From assembly GCA_016182905.1 (NCBI GenBank), contig JACPFR010000010.1:174578-238577 (forward strand): a stretch of 64,000 nt of DNA. Direction: 5' to 3'. Positions 1 through 8,490 of the stretch are shown piece after piece. The notes under the pieces are model-generated. The model ran no database searches. It saw only the letters and a program-made list of their open reading frames with translations, and had not been told where the DNA came from. This DNA is from Elusimicrobiota bacterium. GTDB lineage: Bacteria > Elusimicrobiota > Elusimicrobia > UBA1565 > UBA9628. Numbering within the stretch: position 1 is the stretch's first letter; each line of letters starts with the position of its first letter. The translations under genes and the position numbers were made by a program.

Positions 1-1
1 T

Positions 2-1453
2 CAGATCTCCTTTTTCGAGCGGGGAGAATCGCTTCCGAACATCGTCAGCGCCGCGGGCGGCTTCGTGCATTATTCCGAGGCGTTTTGGCGCGCGCAGGTG
101 CGGGCCGAGCCCGGGCTGCAGAACCAATACCTTCCGCGATTCTTGACCTGGGCTTTCACCGAGATCGCACGCCACCCGCTGCGCTACGCGGCGGGCTTCG
201 CGGGGCGCTTCGCCTACGCGATCAGTCTCCAGCCGTGGCTCTTCGCCTTCGGCGCCGCCGGCGCCTGGGCGTGCCGCCGGAATCCGTCGGCGCGGGCCTT
301 GGCGCTCCTCTGCGCGTATTACGTGCTGATCCATTCCTCCATCGCCGTGCTCCCGGACTACATGGTGCCGCTTTGGCCCTTGCTGGCCGCGCTCGGGGCT
401 ATGCTCGCCGTCCCCTTTCTCCCTAAGGCGGCCGAGGCGTCCGGCCTCGCGGCGGGCGCGCGGGCTTGGCTGCTGCTCCTTCTCGCCTGCGCCTGCCTGG
501 CCGGAGCCGAAGCCGACGTCCGGGCGCTGCGCTACGCGAAGCTCTTTCAGGCGCGCCCGCCCGAATCCGACCAGGCGCTGGCCGAGGCCCTGGAACGCGC
601 GCCCCGTGACGGCTGGCTCCACTATCGCCGGGGCTGGCGGCGCTTGAAAGCGGGGGACCGCGCCGGAGCCGTCGCGGACCTGAGCCTGGCCGCCGAGCTC
701 CGCCCCGACAACCCTCTCTGGGGGCTCCATCGCGACTGGGCGAGGCTGTTGGCGGGCGACCCCGAGCCCCTGCTCGCCTGGAACCGCCCGCTGTCGCCGC
801 TCACCGCGCAGACGCACAAGACCGACCCCGACCTGATGCGGGCCTATGTCTTCGGCCGGGACGGCCGGACGCGCGAGGCGAGGGAACGGCTGCTGGCGGC
901 GTACGCGATCATTCACGCGGGCCGGGCGCCGGAGGAATCCCCGCACAGCCTGGAGATCCTCTGGGACCACGCGCGGGAGCTCTTCGGCCATCTGCCGCCG
1001 AAGGATTGGATCGCGGTGTGGCGGGAGCTTTACCTCCTTTTCGACGACGAGCCTTCGAGGAAAGTCGCGCGGCGTCATGATCCGATGCGGGACGCCGTCG
1101 TCTCCCTTCAAGCCGCGGGAGCGCACCGCGAAGCCTTGGCTCTGCTCCGCGAGCTTCTTCGCGTCCGCCCGGACTCCGCGACCCTCTGGACGGACAAGGC
1201 CGTCAGCGAGGCCGCCGGCGGCAGATGGGAGGCTTCGGCCTCCGACCTGCGAAAGGCGCTTGCGGCGGACCCGGCTTTCCTTCCGGCCTCGTTCTCTCTC
1301 GGCGCCGTTTACATCCGGATGGGGCGGTCCGAGGAGGCGTTGAAGGTCTATGACCGGGCGCTCACGCTGGGAAGCGCCGCCTCCGATCCTCACTGGGTGC
1401 TGCTTCGTTCGACTCGCGACGAGACGACGCGGCTACTTCGCTCCGGAAAATAA
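2..1453 (+). CDS. Membrane protein with C-terminal TPR repeats, 5' end outside the window
   Basis: The reading frame is open from base 2, so the gene starts upstream of the window. The visible N-terminal part has several hydrophobic segments (about residues 40-160, counting from the GTG at 65) with a run PDYMVPLWPLLAALGAML, like the last membrane helices of polyprenol-sugar-dependent (GT39/ArnT-like) glycosyltransferases. From about residue 175 the protein turns into TPR-like helical repeats (for example GWLHYRRGWRRLKAGDRAGA), then a final TPR pair near residue 400. The catalytic N-terminus of a glycosyltransferase would lie outside the window, so that family is only a guess. The 3' end overlaps the convergent TPR gene by 21 bp. 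Confidence 0.7.
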   Translation, partial: QISFFERGESLPNIVSAAGGFVHYSEAFWRAQVRAEPGLQNQYLPRFLTWAFTEIARHPLRYAAGFAGRFAYAISLQPWLFAFGAAGAWACRRNPSARALALLCAYYVLIHSSIAVLPDYMVPLWPLLAALGAMLAVPFLPKAAEASGLAAGARAWLLLLLACACLAGAEADVRALRYAKLFQARPPESDQALAEALERAPRDGWLHYRRGWRRLKAGDRAGAVADLSLAAELRPDNPLWGLHRDWARLLAGDPEPLLAWNRPLSPLTAQTHKTDPDLMRAYVFGRDGRTREARERLLAAYAIIHAGRAPEESPHSLEILWDHARELFGHLPPKDWIAVWRELYLLFDDEPSRKVARRHDPMRDAVVSLQAAGAHREALALLRELLRVRPDSATLWTDKAVSEAAGGRWEASASDLRKALAADPAFLPASFSLGAVYIRMGRSEEALKVYDRALTLGSAASDPHWVLLRSTRDETTRLLRSGK

Positions 1454-4400
1454 CGCGGGCGCGAGGGCCTGGGCGCGCGAATAAAGGGCGGCGGCCTCTT
1501 CCGCCTTCCCGATCCTTTCGAGGCAGACCGCCTGCCCGATGAGGCTCCAGACGTTGTTCGGCTCGACGGCGGCGGCGGAGGCGAAGGCCTTCAGGGCCTC
1601 GGCCGCCTTCCCCTCGTTGAGAAGGGCCTGTCCGGCCCAGACCCAGGCCTGGGCGTAGCGCGCATAGAGCTTCAGCGCCCGCTTCAGCTCCGCGAGGCCG
1701 GCCGCCGCGTCGCCCTGCGCGATCAGCAGCTCGCCGTGCCAGGCGACGATCCAGAAGCAGTCCGGGGCGAGCCGGACCGCATGATCGAGGGCGGCTCGCG
1801 CTTGCTCCGCGCGGCCCGCGGCGCGGTGCACGCCGCCGCGCCACGCGTGCACCCACGCGAGCTTCTCGTCGCGGAGCACGAGCGGGCCCTGCGCGCCCAG
1901 GAAATCGTAGTCGCAGGAGCAGCGCGGATCGAGGCGCATCGCCTCGAGCAGGTCGGCGAGGCCCTTCTCCTTCTCGCCGAGCTCCATCCGGATCTGACCG
2001 CGCAGGGCCAGGAACCAGGCGTTCGTCGGCTGCAGCGAGACGGCGACGAGGACGTCCGCGAGGCTTTCCTCGAGCCGTCCGGCCTTGCGCAGGATCTCGG
2101 CGCGCCAGCCGCGGGCGTAGGCTTCGGTGCCGCCTTTCTCCGCCTCGCGCGTGTCGGCGAGCGCGCCCTCGAGATCGCCCTTCTGGCGCCGCGCCTTCGC
2201 GCGCACGATGCGCGCCCACGGCCAGGACGGGTCGCGGTCGACGGCCTTCGTCGCGCTGGCGATCGCCTCGTCGTAGCGCCCGAGGCTGCGCTGGCACTCG
2301 CTTTTCTGGACCCAGGCGGAGGCCGACTTCGGGTCGAGCTCGATCGCGGCCTCCGCGTCCTCGAGTCCTCCCTCGAAGTCCCACAGGTGGCGCTTGAACT
2401 CGACGCGGCCCGATAGGGCGTCGGCCGAGCCCGGCTGCAGCTTCACGATCGCGCTCTGGTCGGCGAGGGCGAGGTCGTAGCGGCCCATGCAGCGGTAGGC
2501 CTCGGCGCGCAGGCCGTACAGCTCGGCGTCCTCGCGTTTGGCGAGCAGTCCGGCATAGAGACCGGCGGCCTCCTCGTGGCGGCCTTCTTTTTGAAGCGCC
2601 CGGGCCTTCGCGACGAGAGCGTCGTCGTCGTCGTCGTCGGCGTCGGCGGCGGCGGGCGCGGGCTTGCGCAGGATCGCCTTGATCTCCTTGAGCTCGGCGG
2701 GGGAGAGGAGCCCGGGGTTCCCGGCGGCCAAGGCGAGGTCGGCGCGGCCTTCGCAGGCGCGGCCGTTCGCGAGATACAGCTTGCCGCGGTAGTACAGCGC
2801 GAGGCCGTTGCCGGGCTGGAGCGCCAGCGCCTGGTCCAGGTCGGACATCGCGCCTTCGCGGTCGCCGCGGCGCAGGCGCGCGGCCCCTCGCCACAGGAAG
2901 GCGTCGGCGAACTTCACGTGGACCTCGATGGCCTTCGACAAGGACGCCTCGGCCGCGGCGTCGCGGCCGAGGCGGTACTCGGCCTCGCCCTTCCAGCTCA
3001 GGATCCAGGCGGAGTTGGTCTCGAGCTCGAGCGCGCGCTCGAGATCGGCGATCGCGGCGGGCAAGGCGCCCTGCAGCATGCGCGCGCGGCCGCGCCAGGC
3101 GTAGGCGAACGCCGACTCCGGGTCGCGCGCGATGGCCGCGTCGAAGTCGGCGAAGGCGGCCTTCCATTCGCCGAGCTCGCCGCGCGTGCGTCCGCGCAGG
3201 ATCAGGGCCTCGGGCGGACAAGGCTTCAGCGCGAGCGCGCGGGTCAGGTCCTTCTCGGCGCGGGCGAAGTCGCGCAGGCGCATCATGAGGTCGCCGCGCC
3301 ACAGGTGCGCCAGCGCGTTGGCGGGCGCTCTCTCGATCTCGGCGTCGAGCTCCTTGAGGCCGCGGGCGAAGCTCTTCGGCTCGGCCTCCCAGAGGTACTT
3401 CGGGTTCAGCGCGCTCGCGCGCTGGATGTCCTCGAGGGCCTCGGCGGTGCGGCCGAGCGCGCGGTAGGCGTGCATGCGCTCGAACAGGCACAGGTCGATC
3501 GTGTGCGGCTTGAGCGCGATGGCGATGTCGAGGTCCGCGACGGCGTCCTTGGGCTTGCCCAGCAGGCGGCGGGCGCTGCCGCGCCACGCGTAGGCCAGCT
3601 CGTAGCCGGGGGACAGGCGCACGGCCAGGTCGAGCGCCTTGGCGGCGCCCGCGGCGTCGCCGGTGCGGCGCAGGAACTCCCCGTGCCAGGCGCGGATCCA
3701 GCCGGTCTTGGGCTCGAGGGCGACGGCCTTCTTCAGCGACTCGGCGGCCGAGCGGAAATCGCCCAAGGTGATCTGGCAGCGCGACAGGTAGGCCCACACG
3801 AAGCCGCGCCCGGGCTCGAGCTCGGCGGCGCGGCGCAGGTCCTCGAGCGCGCCGAGGTTCTCGCCGATCTCGGGTCCGCGGCGCACGTCGGCGCGGAAGA
3901 CGTAGGCCCAGAAGTCGTCCGGGTTCTCGTCGATGTGGCGCGTCGCGGCGTCCAGGCTCTGGCGCGAGTCGGTCTTGAGGGCGTGCAGGCCCAGCATCAC
4001 GAAGAGCAGGCCGCAGTTCTCGTCGAGACGCATCGCCTCCATGCAGTCGGCGAGGCAGCCCTTCCGGTCGCCTTCTTCGAACCGGCAGACGCCGCGCAGA
4101 CGCCAGCCCCACTCCAGCTCCGGGTCGAGGCGCAGGGCCGCGCCGAGCGGCGCGAGCGCGTCTTTTCGGCGCTTGAGCTTGTAGAGGATCAGCCCTTGGA
4201 CGGCGAGCGGCAGGGCCTCGCGCGGAAGCCGCTTCGCGGCGGCCTCGGCGTCGTCCAGCGCGGCCTCGAAGGCGCCCTTCGTCATCCTGGCCAAGGACAG
4301 CCACAGCCGCCACCAGCCGCTGCCCGGCTCGAGCTCGACGGCCCGCTCGATGTCCGCGGCGGACTTGTCTCCCGCCGCGGCCTTCAGCTCCCAGCGCCAG

Positions 4401-4666
4401 GCGTGGGCGGCGGCGAGGGACGGGTCGGCCTCGAGCGCCGCGTCGAGGTCGGCCGCGGCGCGCTCCGCCTCTCCGAGGACGCGCAGCAGACGGCCGCGCT
4501 CGGCGAGCTTGCGGGGGGAGGGCATCGCGGGGAAACGGCGCAGCGCCGCGCGGTAATCCTTCCCATGGATGATGCCGTGGCGGCCGGGAAGATGCGCGGT
4601 GGAACGGCCGAGGAAGAAGTGACGGCCGAGGGTTTCCGCGAGGGTGTCGGGAGGGAAGGTCTTCAT
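1433..4666 (-). CDS. Large TPR-repeat protein
   Basis: The 1077-residue protein is built almost entirely of tandem 34-residue tetratricopeptide repeats, recognisable by recurring A-W-R-G or A-H-L-W-R-G helices and L-x-P-x-x-x-x-A-x-x-x-x-G spacing (for example RAVELEPGSGWWRLWLSLAR). An acidic linker, D-rich at about residues 675-682, splits the repeats into two blocks. There is no signal peptide and no catalytic domain, so a cytosolic scaffolding role is the most that can be inferred. The opposite strand also has very long open frames here (1362-4313, 2576-4681), a GC-rich artefact; the repeat periodicity exists only in this frame. It is convergent with the preceding gene and overlaps its end by 21 bp. 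Confidence 0.85.
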   Translation of the reverse strand: MKTFPPDTLAETLGRHFFLGRSTAHLPGRHGIIHGKDYRAALRRFPAMPSPRKLAERGRLLRVLGEAERAAADLDAALEADPSLAAAHAWRWELKAAAGDKSAADIERAVELEPGSGWWRLWLSLARMTKGAFEAALDDAEAAAKRLPREALPLAVQGLILYKLKRRKDALAPLGAALRLDPELEWGWRLRGVCRFEEGDRKGCLADCMEAMRLDENCGLLFVMLGLHALKTDSRQSLDAATRHIDENPDDFWAYVFRADVRRGPEIGENLGALEDLRRAAELEPGRGFVWAYLSRCQITLGDFRSAAESLKKAVALEPKTGWIRAWHGEFLRRTGDAAGAAKALDLAVRLSPGYELAYAWRGSARRLLGKPKDAVADLDIAIALKPHTIDLCLFERMHAYRALGRTAEALEDIQRASALNPKYLWEAEPKSFARGLKELDAEIERAPANALAHLWRGDLMMRLRDFARAEKDLTRALALKPCPPEALILRGRTRGELGEWKAAFADFDAAIARDPESAFAYAWRGRARMLQGALPAAIADLERALELETNSAWILSWKGEAEYRLGRDAAAEASLSKAIEVHVKFADAFLWRGAARLRRGDREGAMSDLDQALALQPGNGLALYYRGKLYLANGRACEGRADLALAAGNPGLLSPAELKEIKAILRKPAPAAADADDDDDDALVAKARALQKEGRHEEAAGLYAGLLAKREDAELYGLRAEAYRCMGRYDLALADQSAIVKLQPGSADALSGRVEFKRHLWDFEGGLEDAEAAIELDPKSASAWVQKSECQRSLGRYDEAIASATKAVDRDPSWPWARIVRAKARRQKGDLEGALADTREAEKGGTEAYARGWRAEILRKAGRLEESLADVLVAVSLQPTNAWFLALRGQIRMELGEKEKGLADLLEAMRLDPRCSCDYDFLGAQGPLVLRDEKLAWVHAWRGGVHRAAGRAEQARAALDHAVRLAPDCFWIVAWHGELLIAQGDAAAGLAELKRALKLYARYAQAWVWAGQALLNEGKAAEALKAFASAAAVEPNNVWSLIGQAVCLERIGKAEEAAALYSRAQALAPALFSGAK

Positions 4667-4736
4667 GGTTCGGACGTGTAAAGCTTAGCCGTTTTGCATG
4701 TGTTGTTCACGGGGAGCGGGCCCGCGGGGGCCGTCC

Positions 4737-4765
4737 TTGACGCCCCTGTCATTTTGACCTACCCT
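4737..4765 (+). promoter_or_regulatory. Candidate sigma70-type promoter of the 4798-9116 operon
   Basis: TTGACG (4737-4742), a 17-nt spacer and TACCCT (4760-4765). The -10 keeps the key T1, A2 and T6. Transcription would start near 4772, some 26 nt before the 18-codon leader ORF. This is by inspection only. Confidence 0.4.
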
Positions 4766-4797
4766 GTCTCAACGGGCCCGCGCGCCCGGTTCCCGAG

Positions 4798-4854
4798 ATG
4801 AAAAAAGCTAACATCCCTCCGCCCGAAGGAGACCGAAACGAGGTGGGAAGGTAA
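4798..4854 (+). CDS. Possible 18-residue leader or precursor peptide
   Basis: A short ORF, MKKANIPPPEGDRNEVGR, runs from ATG 4798 to TAA 4852-4854. Its stop shares its last base with the ATG of the next gene (TAATG), a classic translational-coupling arrangement. It begins with a basic pair and holds a Pro-Pro-Pro stretch that could slow ribosomes. Only a weak Shine-Dalgarno-like GAG precedes it. It could be a regulatory leader peptide, a very short precursor for the peptide-modifying enzymes downstream, or chance; nothing in the sequence separates these options. The overlap with the next start is the only strong argument that it is translated. Confidence 0.35.
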   Translation: MKKANIPPPEGDRNEVGR

Positions 4855-6482
4855 TGGAAGGAGCCGGCGTCCTGATCCGCGTCATCCAGCTGTACGCCTG
4901 GGCCGTGTTCCTGTCCTCCTGGGGGCAGATGGGGTGGGTCGACTGGAAGGAGCAGAAGATCCGCAACCAGTACATCATGTTCTGGCTCAAGCTGATCCTG
5001 ATCGGCTACGCCCTGATCCTGGGGCAGTCCTTGCTCGGCGCGTTCGGCTTCATCAATGTCTTCATCCTGCGCGACTACTACCTGGCCCTCGCCGGCCACG
5101 CGGGGTTCTCGGCGGCCGCGGCGTACCTGCTGTGGCGCCTGCGCATCTGGCCCGCCGGCGACGTGAAGCTCTTCGTGCTCCTCGCGCTGTGCTACCCGCT
5201 GATGCGCATCCCCGGGTCGTTCCGCTCGGGCCTGCTCTTCCTCGAGGTCCTGATCAACGTCTTCGTGCCCGCGGCCGCGTTCCTGTTCCTGACCGCCTGC
5301 GAATACCTGTGGCGCACGCGCTTCGCCCACTACAAGAGCCACGTGACGGGGTTGATCCGCGCCTACTACAAGGACTTCCGCTTCCCCGAGTTCGACTTCT
5401 CGCGCTTGCGCTTCAAGTCGTTCGGCGCGGGTCTGCTCCCGGCGGAGGCCTTCACTCTCGCCAACGCCCGGGCCGCGGCCGCCGTCGTGCACGGCAAGGC
5501 GTGCTGGCTGCGCGACCAGGTCAAGGTCGAGGTCGGCGGCTGGCTGACGGCCTACCGCGAGAAGCCGCTGCGGTTCGTCCTCGACGCGCTATCCTGGCTG
5601 TCGATGATGGCGGTGATGTCGATGATCTCCTACTACCTCAACGACGTGATCACCTCCAACGTGCTCAAGACCTTGGTCTGCTTCGCCTTGATGTTCACCT
5701 GGAGCCGCATCTGCCAGTGGGTCGGCACGGGCTGGGCGCTGGGCACCGTGCTCGGCGTCTGCGCCGTGGTCCTGTGGCGGCACCCGAACCTGAACCTCCC
5801 GGCCCTGGCGGTGATCTTCGGGCACCTCACCGTCTTCAGCCTGTGCATCCTCCTCGGCGTCCAGCTGGCGTTCAAGATCATCGCCGGGAAGACCGGCTAC
5901 GTGTTCCTTCCCTTCCTGATGATGCTGCCGGGGCTGATCCCGTGGCGCCTGCTGTTCTCGACGCTTTGGTCGTGGATCGCCGGCGCCTGGCATCGGCTGG
6001 CGTCCCTCGGCCGCGGGCTGTCCGTGCCGGCCGCGCCCGCCCTGCCGGCGCTCCCCGCGGCGGCCTTTCCGAGCCTCGGCGGCCTCGAGGCGCCGGCGTG
6101 GGCCGCGGCGATGGACCTGTCCGTGCTCTCGATCTGGGCGGTGATGGGATTGTTCTTCGGCCTGGCGCTCGTCTTCGTGAAGATCTGGGACGCCGAGTCC
6201 TACAAGAGCGTGCCCATCGCGCACATCGACCGGTTCATGACGCTCGGCCCCTCGCTCGTCGAGCGCATCGAGGCCGACGAGGACTTCCGCGACGAGCACT
6301 TCTCGACCTTCTACGCCGACGGCCTGACGGGAGAGCAGGCGGAGGCCCTGCGCGAGTGGTGCGGGGCCGAGGGCATCGAGACCGTGCCGCTCGCCCCGAC
6401 CATCTCCTTCGCGAACTGGATCTTTCTGGGCTATTTCCTGACCCGTCTGCTCGAGGGCCACGTGCTGAGGTTCCTCTATTGA
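4854..6482 (+). CDS. Polytopic membrane protein with A24 prepilin-peptidase-like N-terminal domain
   Basis: The 542-residue protein has about ten hydrophobic segments. In the first 110 residues, D30 sits after the first helix in VDWKEQKIRN, and D103 sits in PAGDVKLF. This matches the two catalytic aspartates of A24 aspartic peptidases (first Asp in D-x5-I-P/R-N, second in GD-x-K), which cut prepilin or preflagellin leaders at the cytoplasmic membrane face. The remaining roughly 400 residues, with a second helix cluster and a soluble C-terminus, have no counterpart in ordinary prepilin peptidases (about 220-290 aa). A GGGAAGG ribosome site precedes the ATG. The stop overlaps the next start (TTGA), so it is co-translated with the HExxH protein. 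The substrate is unknown; no pilin gene is nearby. Confidence 0.7.
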   Translation: MEGAGVLIRVIQLYAWAVFLSSWGQMGWVDWKEQKIRNQYIMFWLKLILIGYALILGQSLLGAFGFINVFILRDYYLALAGHAGFSAAAAYLLWRLRIWPAGDVKLFVLLALCYPLMRIPGSFRSGLLFLEVLINVFVPAAAFLFLTACEYLWRTRFAHYKSHVTGLIRAYYKDFRFPEFDFSRLRFKSFGAGLLPAEAFTLANARAAAAVVHGKACWLRDQVKVEVGGWLTAYREKPLRFVLDALSWLSMMAVMSMISYYLNDVITSNVLKTLVCFALMFTWSRICQWVGTGWALGTVLGVCAVVLWRHPNLNLPALAVIFGHLTVFSLCILLGVQLAFKIIAGKTGYVFLPFLMMLPGLIPWRLLFSTLWSWIAGAWHRLASLGRGLSVPAAPALPALPAAAFPSLGGLEAPAWAAAMDLSVLSIWAVMGLFFGLALVFVKIWDAESYKSVPIAHIDRFMTLGPSLVERIEADEDFRDEHFSTFYADGLTGEQAEALREWCGAEGIETVPLAPTISFANWIFLGYFLTRLLEGHVLRFLY

Positions 6483-7810
6483 ACACCCTTTACGAGAATC
6501 GCTGGATCTTCGGCGGAGGCCTCAGCCCGGAGTGGGCCTGGGTGGTCAAGCGCCGGCGCGAGCTGGCGCTCGCGGACCTCGCGCGCATCGAGACGCATTA
6601 CCTGAAGCACGCGCCCGCCGCGGTCAAGAAGCGGCGCTACGCCGCGGGCCTGCGCTACTTCCTGCGGACGAAGTCCCCCGAGCGCGACCGCCTGGCCGTG
6701 CACCCCTGCTTCGACTACTGGCTCGACCTGCACTCCCGCCACTTCGGCGCGCCCGTCCAGGAGAGCGACTGGCACCTCCAGTTCGGGCTGTTCCAGAGCT
6801 TCCCGGCGGCGCTGGCGCTGTCGCGCGGCGACCGCCTGGCGCTCGACGCCACGGCCGATCCCGACGGGCGCTTCTTCCTGTACGGCACGCCGAAGTTCCT
6901 GCAGGCCGCGCCCACGGCTCCGCTGACGCTGAAGACGGCGGGGGGCAGGCTCTCGTCCGGAGCCAGGCCCGCCCGCCTCGAGTCCCTCGTCGAGGCCGTT
7001 CCCGGGATCGTGGCCGACGACCGCGGCTGGCTGATGGTGCACGGCGTCACCATGCACGGGCTCGTGTCTTTGGACGACAAGGAGCGCGCGCGCTTCGCCG
7101 CGGTCCTTGGGGAGGCGTTCTGCGACCTCTCCGGGCGCGACCACGGCCTGTACTCCGAGATGCGCGACCTGCTCTTCTCCCTCGTCCCGCTGAAGAACCC
7201 CGTCGAGCACGGCAGCGTCAGCTCCTCCTACGTCAACCTCCGCGGCCTGATCGCGCTGTCCCACTCCGAGGACCGCATCCTTCAGGCTGAGACCCTCATC
7301 CACGAATTCTGCCACCAGAAGATGAACCAGCTCCTCGTCGTCGACGCGATCCTGCTGCCGGGGCAGGGCGGGCAGGTGTTCTACTCGCCGTGGCGCCCGG
7401 ACGCGCGGCGCCTGCGCGGCCTGCTCCTCGGCGCGCACGCGTTCCTCAACGTCGCGCGCTACGTCGCCACCTCGTTGGCGCGCGAGGAGTTCCCCGTCGA
7501 GCAGCGCATCGAGCTGATGGTCAACGTCGCCCTGCGCCTCAATCAAGTCGAGGCCGCGCTCAAGGGCCTGACCGGCTACGGCTCCTTCACCGAGTTCGGG
7601 CGCCGCTTCGTGATGGGCATGTGGACCGAGCTCGAGGTCCTGCGCCACTCGGTGCTGTGGTTCCCCGCGGCCCTGCTCAAGGAGCAGGCCGCCGCCGCGG
7701 CCGCGCACCGCAAGAAGTACGCGCTCGGCGACACCGGGTTCTACAAGGACGCCGCGCTCGTCGACAAGGTGAAGCGCGCGGCCTTCCTGACCCCCGAGGA
7801 AGATTCATGA
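6479..7810 (+). CDS. HExxH-motif protein related to peptide beta-hydroxylases of RiPP pathways
   Basis: The 443-residue protein carries H275-E-F-C-H279 followed by hydrophobic sequence and an FYSPWRPDARRLRGLLLGAH stretch. This pattern fits the HExxH family seen in peptide-modification clusters (TIGR04267-type), recently described as alpha-ketoglutarate-dependent peptide beta-hydroxylases in which the histidines bind iron instead of acting as a zinc protease. A TTG start at 6479 overlaps the stop of the preceding gene. No signal peptide is visible, so it is probably cytosolic. The downstream gene overlaps by four bases (ATGA). Family assignment is from memory of the motif context; a metalloprotease is the alternative. 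Confidence 0.65.
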   Translation: MNTLYENRWIFGGGLSPEWAWVVKRRRELALADLARIETHYLKHAPAAVKKRRYAAGLRYFLRTKSPERDRLAVHPCFDYWLDLHSRHFGAPVQESDWHLQFGLFQSFPAALALSRGDRLALDATADPDGRFFLYGTPKFLQAAPTAPLTLKTAGGRLSSGARPARLESLVEAVPGIVADDRGWLMVHGVTMHGLVSLDDKERARFAAVLGEAFCDLSGRDHGLYSEMRDLLFSLVPLKNPVEHGSVSSSYVNLRGLIALSHSEDRILQAETLIHEFCHQKMNQLLVVDAILLPGQGGQVFYSPWRPDARRLRGLLLGAHAFLNVARYVATSLAREEFPVEQRIELMVNVALRLNQVEAALKGLTGYGSFTEFGRRFVMGMWTELEVLRHSVLWFPAALLKEQAAAAAAHRKKYALGDTGFYKDAALVDKVKRAAFLTPEEDS

Positions 7811-8490
7811 ACGCCAAAGAACGGATCGAATGGACGAAGGCCGTGGGCGCCTGCGTGCCCGGCGCCGACGTCAAGGCGATGCTCGCCGCCGCCGGGGCCC
7901 TCGACGGCCCCGGCCGCTGGGAGGTCTCCGTGAGCGGCGCCGGCCTTCACCGCGTCGGGCTGCGCTTCTTCGGGGCCGGAGATCACGCCGCCTGGATCAA
8001 GACGGCGCTCGCGCCGTTCGGGCTCGAGGGCCCCGCCCCCGACGCCCCCGTCGAGGGCCGCCCTTGGCTCGCCGCGTCCTGGGACCTGAAGACCGGACGC
8101 TGGACCTCGGTCCGCCTGTGCGGCGCGGCGCGCGGCGCCAAGCTCAAGACCGGCCAGGCCCTGGCCTGGGACTACGCCGCCGGCGCGGAGGCCCCGACGC
8201 GCCGCGTCCTGAGCCCCGTCCCGTTCAAGGCGGGGATATTCAAGGAGCCGGTCCTCGACCGCGCGCTGGAGGATTTCTCGCGGCTCTCGCCGCTGGCGAC
8301 GCTGTCTCTCGAATCGCCGGGTTGGACCTTGCGTCTCGCGCGGCCCCTGCGCTGGCCGATGTTCGCGCGCTGCGACCTGTCGGCCGCCTTCACGCCGGCG
8401 GGCTCGCAGCTCGCGCTGTTCCTGCTCGACCGCAGCGTGACCGAGCTCGCTTTCGACGGGGAGGCCCTATGGGCGCACTGCGCGGGATGA
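7807..8490 (+). CDS. Unknown 227-residue protein in the HExxH/QueC-like operon
   Basis: I do not recognise a family. The protein is soluble, without signal peptide or membrane helix, and alternates beta-type stretches (VSVSGAGLHRVGLRFF, TLSLESPGWTLRLARP). It has only three cysteines and no obvious catalytic motif. It begins at ATG 7807, overlapping the upstream stop by four bases, and its own stop lies inside the ATGA start of the QueC-like gene, so all three are likely translated in fixed proportion. By position it could be a substrate-binding or partner subunit of the modification enzymes on either side; that is inference. Confidence 0.7.
   Translation: MNAKERIEWTKAVGACVPGADVKAMLAAAGALDGPGRWEVSVSGAGLHRVGLRFFGAGDHAAWIKTALAPFGLEGPAPDAPVEGRPWLAASWDLKTGRWTSVRLCGAARGAKLKTGQALAWDYAAGAEAPTRRVLSPVPFKAGIFKEPVLDRALEDFSRLSPLATLSLESPGWTLRLARPLRWPMFARCDLSAAFTPAGSQLALFLLDRSVTELAFDGEALWAHCAG

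Noticed and set aside
1362..4681. Very long open frames on both strands (983 aa minus at 1362-4313, 701 aa plus at 2576-4681) over the TPR gene
   Set aside because: GC-rich third positions leave other frames open; only the 1433-4666 minus frame shows TPR periodicity, and the others read as Arg/Ala-rich nonsense.
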